A stretch of 64,000 nt of DNA, from NCBI GenBank assembly GCA_947247005.1, contig OX365955.1, positions 19,077,322 through 19,141,321 on the forward strand. The letters run 5' to 3'. The translations under genes were made by a program, and so were the position numbers. The stretch is from Spisula solida (lineage: Eukaryota > Mollusca > Bivalvia > Venerida > Mactridae). The notes under the pieces were generated by a model. The model did not search any database. It saw only the letters and a program-made list of their open reading frames with translations, and was not told the origin of the DNA. Shown one piece after another: positions 60,201 through 64,000 of the stretch. How positions within the stretch are numbered: the first letter of the stretch is position 1; the number at the start of each line of letters is the position of its first letter.

Positions 60201-63200
60201 ATCTTGGAATTAATTGATCCTGGCCTAAAAGAATATAAGATCATTCATAAAATAATACACACATTGTACATGTGTATAATATAGACGTAATTACCTCATC
60301 TACAATGTCCAGTAACTCCGGTGGATAAAACGCAACTGGAAACAATCGTAGTACAATAGGATGAAGCTCCCGGGTAATATACTGAAATAAACAATAATTG
60401 ATATAAACATGATCACATTTCTCAGTTTGATTGTTATGTTGTTGTTGTTGTTGATTATTCTTCAAAACACAGTTGAAGTTTACTGTTTGAGATACCTCGA
60501 TCCAAATTGTTAAACTTCGATTTATCATTTGCCTATCAATAAATAAACATGGATAATATCAACACTTCACGGTCAACTGGCCATTCGTTTTATTGTAGAT
60601 TGAAAGAGTATTTACATTAAAAACGATTATCCACAAAAGCGATCAAAAATCTACATTGGAAATGTATTAAAATGTCAATTGATATTTGTAAACAAGGCTA
60701 GTGTATCTCCAGCAGATTATACATTGCTCAGTTTGACATGTATGTACCCTATGTATCCTACTTATATTATGCAAACTTATTTACCTGCATGGGACTCATT
60801 AATGTTCTGTGCTTATCTGTTATCGTATCAGATTTATTATGCGTACAAGTTAAAAATACAACTGGACCATACATTGCTCAACTAAATGAGATTCATTTCA
60901 ATGTTTTCCCAGCAGCAATAATTAGAGAAAATAAATCCCATTGCCGTGAGGTAATGCAACGATACATCTTTTACTCGTTCTTTACACTTCATTGTAAGTG
61001 ACTTCATTTAATGTGTTTACTATATTATTATATTTCATAAATTTCCATAGAAACACATTACTTACTCTGTTGATTAATTTTACAATATCATCACGACCTC
61101 TCTTGTGAGCTATTTCTTTAGCTGTGAATCCATCTTGATTTCTGTCCATTAAAGAATAACCTCCTCTCTCTTTGATAAGCCAACTTATCTTACGTGATTC
61201 TACGCCCATCTCTATGGCTCGCAATAACGGAGTATTACCATTCTGAAACAAAACATAACTCTTGCTTTATCAACCCTTTACTCCGAGATATGACATGTTA
61301 TGCCACTAATTAATTAATGTAATTATTTAAAGAGCTACCAGCTAGTAATGGACAATTATGAGACACCTACTTTATGGGTGAACACATTTACTGATCTACG
61401 TTCTTAACTGCCAGACACCATGCACATAGGTACACAGTAATCATTATCTAACTGCCAGGCACTATTGATTTAAAACAATGTGTCATGCCATGAGAATTTT
61501 GGCACAAATGTGGTAACTTGGCAAATTGAAGATATTATTTCTAAAAACGTCCAAACTATACTTGGTTCAGAAGTTTCGAAAAATAACTACATTTGGACCA
61601 TAAATTTTGGTCATGAAAAATGATGAAACTTCCAATTTTTTTTTGGCAACATGATTTTACTTGAAAAATATTGCCATACATGGGATAAACTCAAACACCA
61701 ATTCTTTGCATTAAGAATACTTACGACATCTTTCTCTTCGTGTTCAGTTGTGTCAACTAGTACTCTCTGTAAAAGTTTGAGTATATTGATGTCTAAATCT
61801 CTACGTAATGCTTTCTGGTATAATGGTACAGTTACATCCGTCTGAAATAACAACAAACTCATGTGTTAAACTCTCTACATAATGCTTTCTGGTATAATGG
61901 TACAGTTACATCAGTCTGAAATAACAACAAACTCATGTGTTAAACTCTCTACGTAATGCTTTCTGGTATAATGGTACAGTTACATCAGTCAGAAATAACA
62001 ACAAACTCATGTGTTAAACTCTCTACGTAATGCTTTCTGGTATAATGGTACAGTTACATCCGTCTGAAATAACAACCGTTTCATGTGTTAAACTCTCTAC
62101 GTAATGCTTTCTGGTATAATGGTACAGTTACATCCGTCTGAAATAACAACCGGCTCATGTGTTTACAAACATAAACACCAACATCTTGTGGGAAACAATC
62201 TATACTGTCATATAATACCGAGTATAATCATATAGACTTGACATTCGTTAAACAATACCCGGTAGTGAGTAAAACAATGATAAGACGACCTGTAGGTCCT
62301 AGGTCCTTTAAAGCTGACCTTCTTATAAAGTTGGTATAAATATTAGGGCTGAATTAACAGAAAAATAAACTTGAATATTTGTTGCTATTATTGAGGTTGT
62401 TGTATTATAGAGGTGGTCTCTATGAGATGTTTTACTGTAACTATCTGATTCCTGTGTTATTGTATAGAGGTGGTCTCTATGAGAGGTTTTACTGTAACTA
62501 TCTGATTCCTGTGTTATTGTATAGAGGTGGTCTCTATGAGATGTTTTACTGTAACTATCTGATTCCTGTGTTATTACTGAAACAAAAAGTCATGAGAGAA
62601 AACAAACAAACAGTAAAATATATAAAGGAGCAGACAAACCTGTTCATTTTCTCTGACTCTAACTTGAGCAACGTTAGCATTTTCTGCTACCAATAACTCC
62701 ACTAGTTCATAGTTATTTGCTTCTATTGCATAACTTAATAAAGTTTTACCAATACGATCCTGGAAATAAACAATTTCACAAATACCAAACATTTGTATCA
62801 ATGACTGAATTATTAACATGGCAATATATGGCTGCCTGGCTATACCAGATGATAGAATGTTAGACTGCCCAGTAGGCAAAACTGGAAGAGGACCAATAAC
62901 AAAACAAGACTGTGTTCAATAAACGCTTGTGGCTGGTGGATGCCAGTCGTCCATAAAGACAAGCAAAGTCAATCAGGGGCCATAATTCTGTTAAAATGTT
63001 GGATAGTGTTACATGGCTTTGACAATGTAAAGTGTTTACGATGGTTAACAAGTATACTAAGTTTGAAAGCAATGCCCTGATGGACTTTTAAAATACACAT
63101 ACAGTCAGATCTCGATATAACGACACCCGATATACTGACATATTCATTATACTGACATCAAATTTGGGAGCAAAAAGCATTAAAATGCTCTTTGAATCAA

Positions 63201-63688
63201 TTCAGTATACTGACATATTCGTTACAAGGACATTGTTATTGGAAACAAACAGCGTCATTGTACCGAGATCTGACTGTATTTGAGTTTCAAGAACTTTAAA
63301 GTTTTTGGTTACCATTTTTGGACGAAAGAACGGACGGACAAAAGGACGGACAGGACAATCACTATATGCCTCCTGCACCAGTAGATGCTGGAGCTAAAAA
63401 ACTTGTTAAACCAGACTGAAGAACTGGCTGTGTCATTAACAGTGTTATACTTCTTACATATTGATTCTCCAACTATTGACTGCTGGTTCCAAAGTGTTAA
63501 CTTGATATTTCCCTGACCATGGTGAGGAATCCTGTCAGTAGTTTAAGATATAATCCCATTATACATTTATATTATTACATTTGTATATGACTTACCCTGA
63601 ATCTAACATTCACTGACAAGCCTTTGTAATCTTGGAGCACTTGTTTAGCTAATGCCACATCCTCACACAGCACAGCATGTATTAATTC
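54262..63688 (-). CDS. ankyrin-repeat protein, 5' end beyond the window
   Basis: Twelve exons on the minus strand, all phase 0 at both ends: 63688-63596, 62759-62640, 61841-61725, 61242-61066, 60381-60295, 59620-59603, 57674-57591, 57071-56958, 56029-55928, 55633-55520, 55124-55029, 54330-54262. Together they give 396 codons plus stop (397). Ankyrin-type units are readable: RIGKTLLSYAIEANNYELVE, NGNTPLLRAIEMG, DRNQDGFTAKEIAHKRGRDD, NGYTALTRAIVFNKFEAAEE, CNRYPLHYAYALP, NGVVAADYAGMRATKE. The tail is RGGPLGPWPQEAETYPPMLD, then EE and a stop, with AATAAA overlapping the stop codon. The 18-nt exon (EKNDSE) is the weakest call. No signal peptide, membrane segment or other domain is seen in this part. 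I do not recognise the orthologue. The start lies to the right of the window or in the last 300 bases. Confidence 0.85.
54680..54865 (-). mobile_element. tRNA-derived SINE head
   Basis: On the minus strand TGGTTTGGTGGTTGAGTGG (box A-like) and GAGTCGATTCTGG (box B-like) appear with tRNA-like spacing. It lies in the last intron of the ankyrin gene. Confidence 0.5.
56149..56360 (+). mobile_element. MITE family A, copy 4
   Basis: Starts TATAGCACTGAGAATTTGAC and ends GTCAAATTCTCCGGACTATA. It has lost about 45 bp near the right arm compared with copies 1 and 5. It lies in an ankyrin-gene intron. Confidence 0.78.
56740..56815. repeat. dispersed repeat remnant
   Basis: CCAACGTTTCAGCTT...AAGCCTTCATCAGGG is wording often seen at the ends of dispersed retroelements in animals. 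Too short to classify. Confidence 0.3.
58058..58477. mobile_element. MITE with CAGTCAAACCTGTGTTA ends, carrying a nested MITE
   Basis: CAGTCAAACCTGTGTTAGTG at 58058 and the inverted CACAAGTTTGACCG ending at 58477 form about 20-bp terminal repeats with a few mismatches, each next to TA. A complete family A MITE (58137-58396) sits inside, so this element is the older one. Confidence 0.6.
58137..58396 (+). mobile_element. MITE family A, copy 5 (nested)
   Basis: Starts ATAGCACAGAGAATTTGACA and ends GTGTCAAATTCTCTGTACTATA, a complete copy close to copy 1. It is inserted in the element at 58058-58477. Confidence 0.8.
60015..60212. repeat. 33-35 bp minisatellite in an ankyrin-gene intron
   Basis: About six units of GAATATTGTTGGTGGGATAT then AAATATCTT. 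Long frames over it on both strands (IFKDIYIPPT-type peptides) are an effect of the period. Confidence 0.85.
61795..62160 (-). repeat. 5-copy 74-bp array of a 3' splice site plus exon start (ankyrin gene)
   Basis: TCTGAAATAACAAC-type acceptors fall at 61841, 61915, 61989, 62063 and 62137, a strict 74-bp period. On the minus strand each unit holds TTGTTGTTATTTCAG|ACGGATGTAACTGTACC...GCATTACGTAGAG, that is acceptor plus about 45 bp of exon. The copy at 61841 continues into the real exon. The four upstream copies run into GAG TTT AAC ACA TGA, an in-frame stop in the next unit. One copy has TCTGAC in place of TTCAGA at the acceptor (61989) and is probably weakened. Confidence 0.88.
62400..62575. 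repeat. 57-bp minisatellite, three copies
   Basis: GAGGTGGTCTCTATGAG occurs at 62410, 62467 and 62524. It lies in the intron just after the 62640-62759 exon and does not overlap it. Confidence 0.85.
63102..63276. mobile_element. Tigger/pogo-like MITE
   Basis: CAGTCAGATCTCGATATAAC and the inverted ACCGAGATCTGACTG bound a 175-bp element with TA on each side (63100-63101, 63277-63278). CAGT...CTCGNTATAAC ends are characteristic of Tigger/pogo derivatives. Confidence 0.75.
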
Positions 63689-64000
63689 CTGCAAAACATA
63701 AAAATACAATATACAATATATATATACTTAGTACATGTAAGACATATATTATGAATCTATAACTCAAATATCAGCTTACAAGTTATCAGTATTTAATCTA
63801 AGAATTTTGTATTTGCCATCAACTTTAAAATGTACGTATAACACTGAAGTTTGATGTCAATACATGTATTTCAAAATATTCTGGTCTCTTAAATAGTTAA
63901 AAGTTAAAACACCAGTATGTGTCATAGAATTTCTAAAAAATGCAGCAGAAATGTTACTGCATAATTTGCAACAAAAAACAAAAACACTGTAGAATTGAAG

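Noticed and set aside
59963..60244. Frames on both strands over periodic DNA
   Set aside because: Minisatellite artefact.

Overview
This is eukaryotic nuclear DNA, AT-rich, with spliced genes, long introns and dense small repeats. The compact SMYD4, DDX51 and FICD orthologues, the frequent TACATGTA words, and dispersed repeats of the 'AGCTCACCTGTC', 'ATACCCCCC' and 'TGTGGGTATTAAATTTCGTGGA' kinds point to a mollusc, probably a bivalve. That assignment is inference. There is no operon, CRISPR array or prokaryotic feature.

Five protein-coding genes can be assembled exon by exon from splice signals and reading phase. (1) Minus strand, 2576-8183: a cytosolic-type PAPS sulfotransferase; a short 5' exon may be missing. 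(2) Plus strand, 15688-20238: SMYD4-like TPR/MYND/SET protein, 667 aa. (3) Minus strand, 23347-38334: DDX51-like DEAD-box RNA helicase, 15 coding exons, 772 aa. (4) Plus strand, 38490-43580: FICD, the ER Fic-domain AMPylase, two exons, 466 aa. DDX51 and FICD start 155-270 bp apart, head to head. (5) Minus strand, 54262 to beyond the right part of the window: an ankyrin-repeat protein, 12 phase-0 exons, 5' end not in the window.

The remaining sequence is mostly introns and intergenic DNA filled with small non-autonomous transposons. They include fold-back elements (one of 3.1 kb with arms of about 550 bp inside DDX51 intron 1), at least five copies of a roughly 255-bp MITE with TATAG-CACAGAGAATTTGACA ends, a hAT-like element with a visible target-site duplication, a 4.4-kb element with 30-bp terminal repeats, mariner/Tigger-like MITEs, tRNA-derived SINEs, a LINE fragment and many minisatellites.

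The most striking observation is that every one of the five genes carries a tandem duplication that crosses a coding boundary. The sulfotransferase has seven 52-bp copies of an exon end plus its 5' splice site, and seven 48-bp copies of its last codons plus stop. SMYD4 has three copies of an acceptor plus exon start. DDX51 has two copies of an acceptor plus exon start. The ankyrin gene has five 74-bp copies of an acceptor plus exon start. FICD has two 53-bp copies of its last codons plus stop. In every case the extra copies lie on the non-coding side, and the copy next to the gene body is the one that keeps the reading frame.
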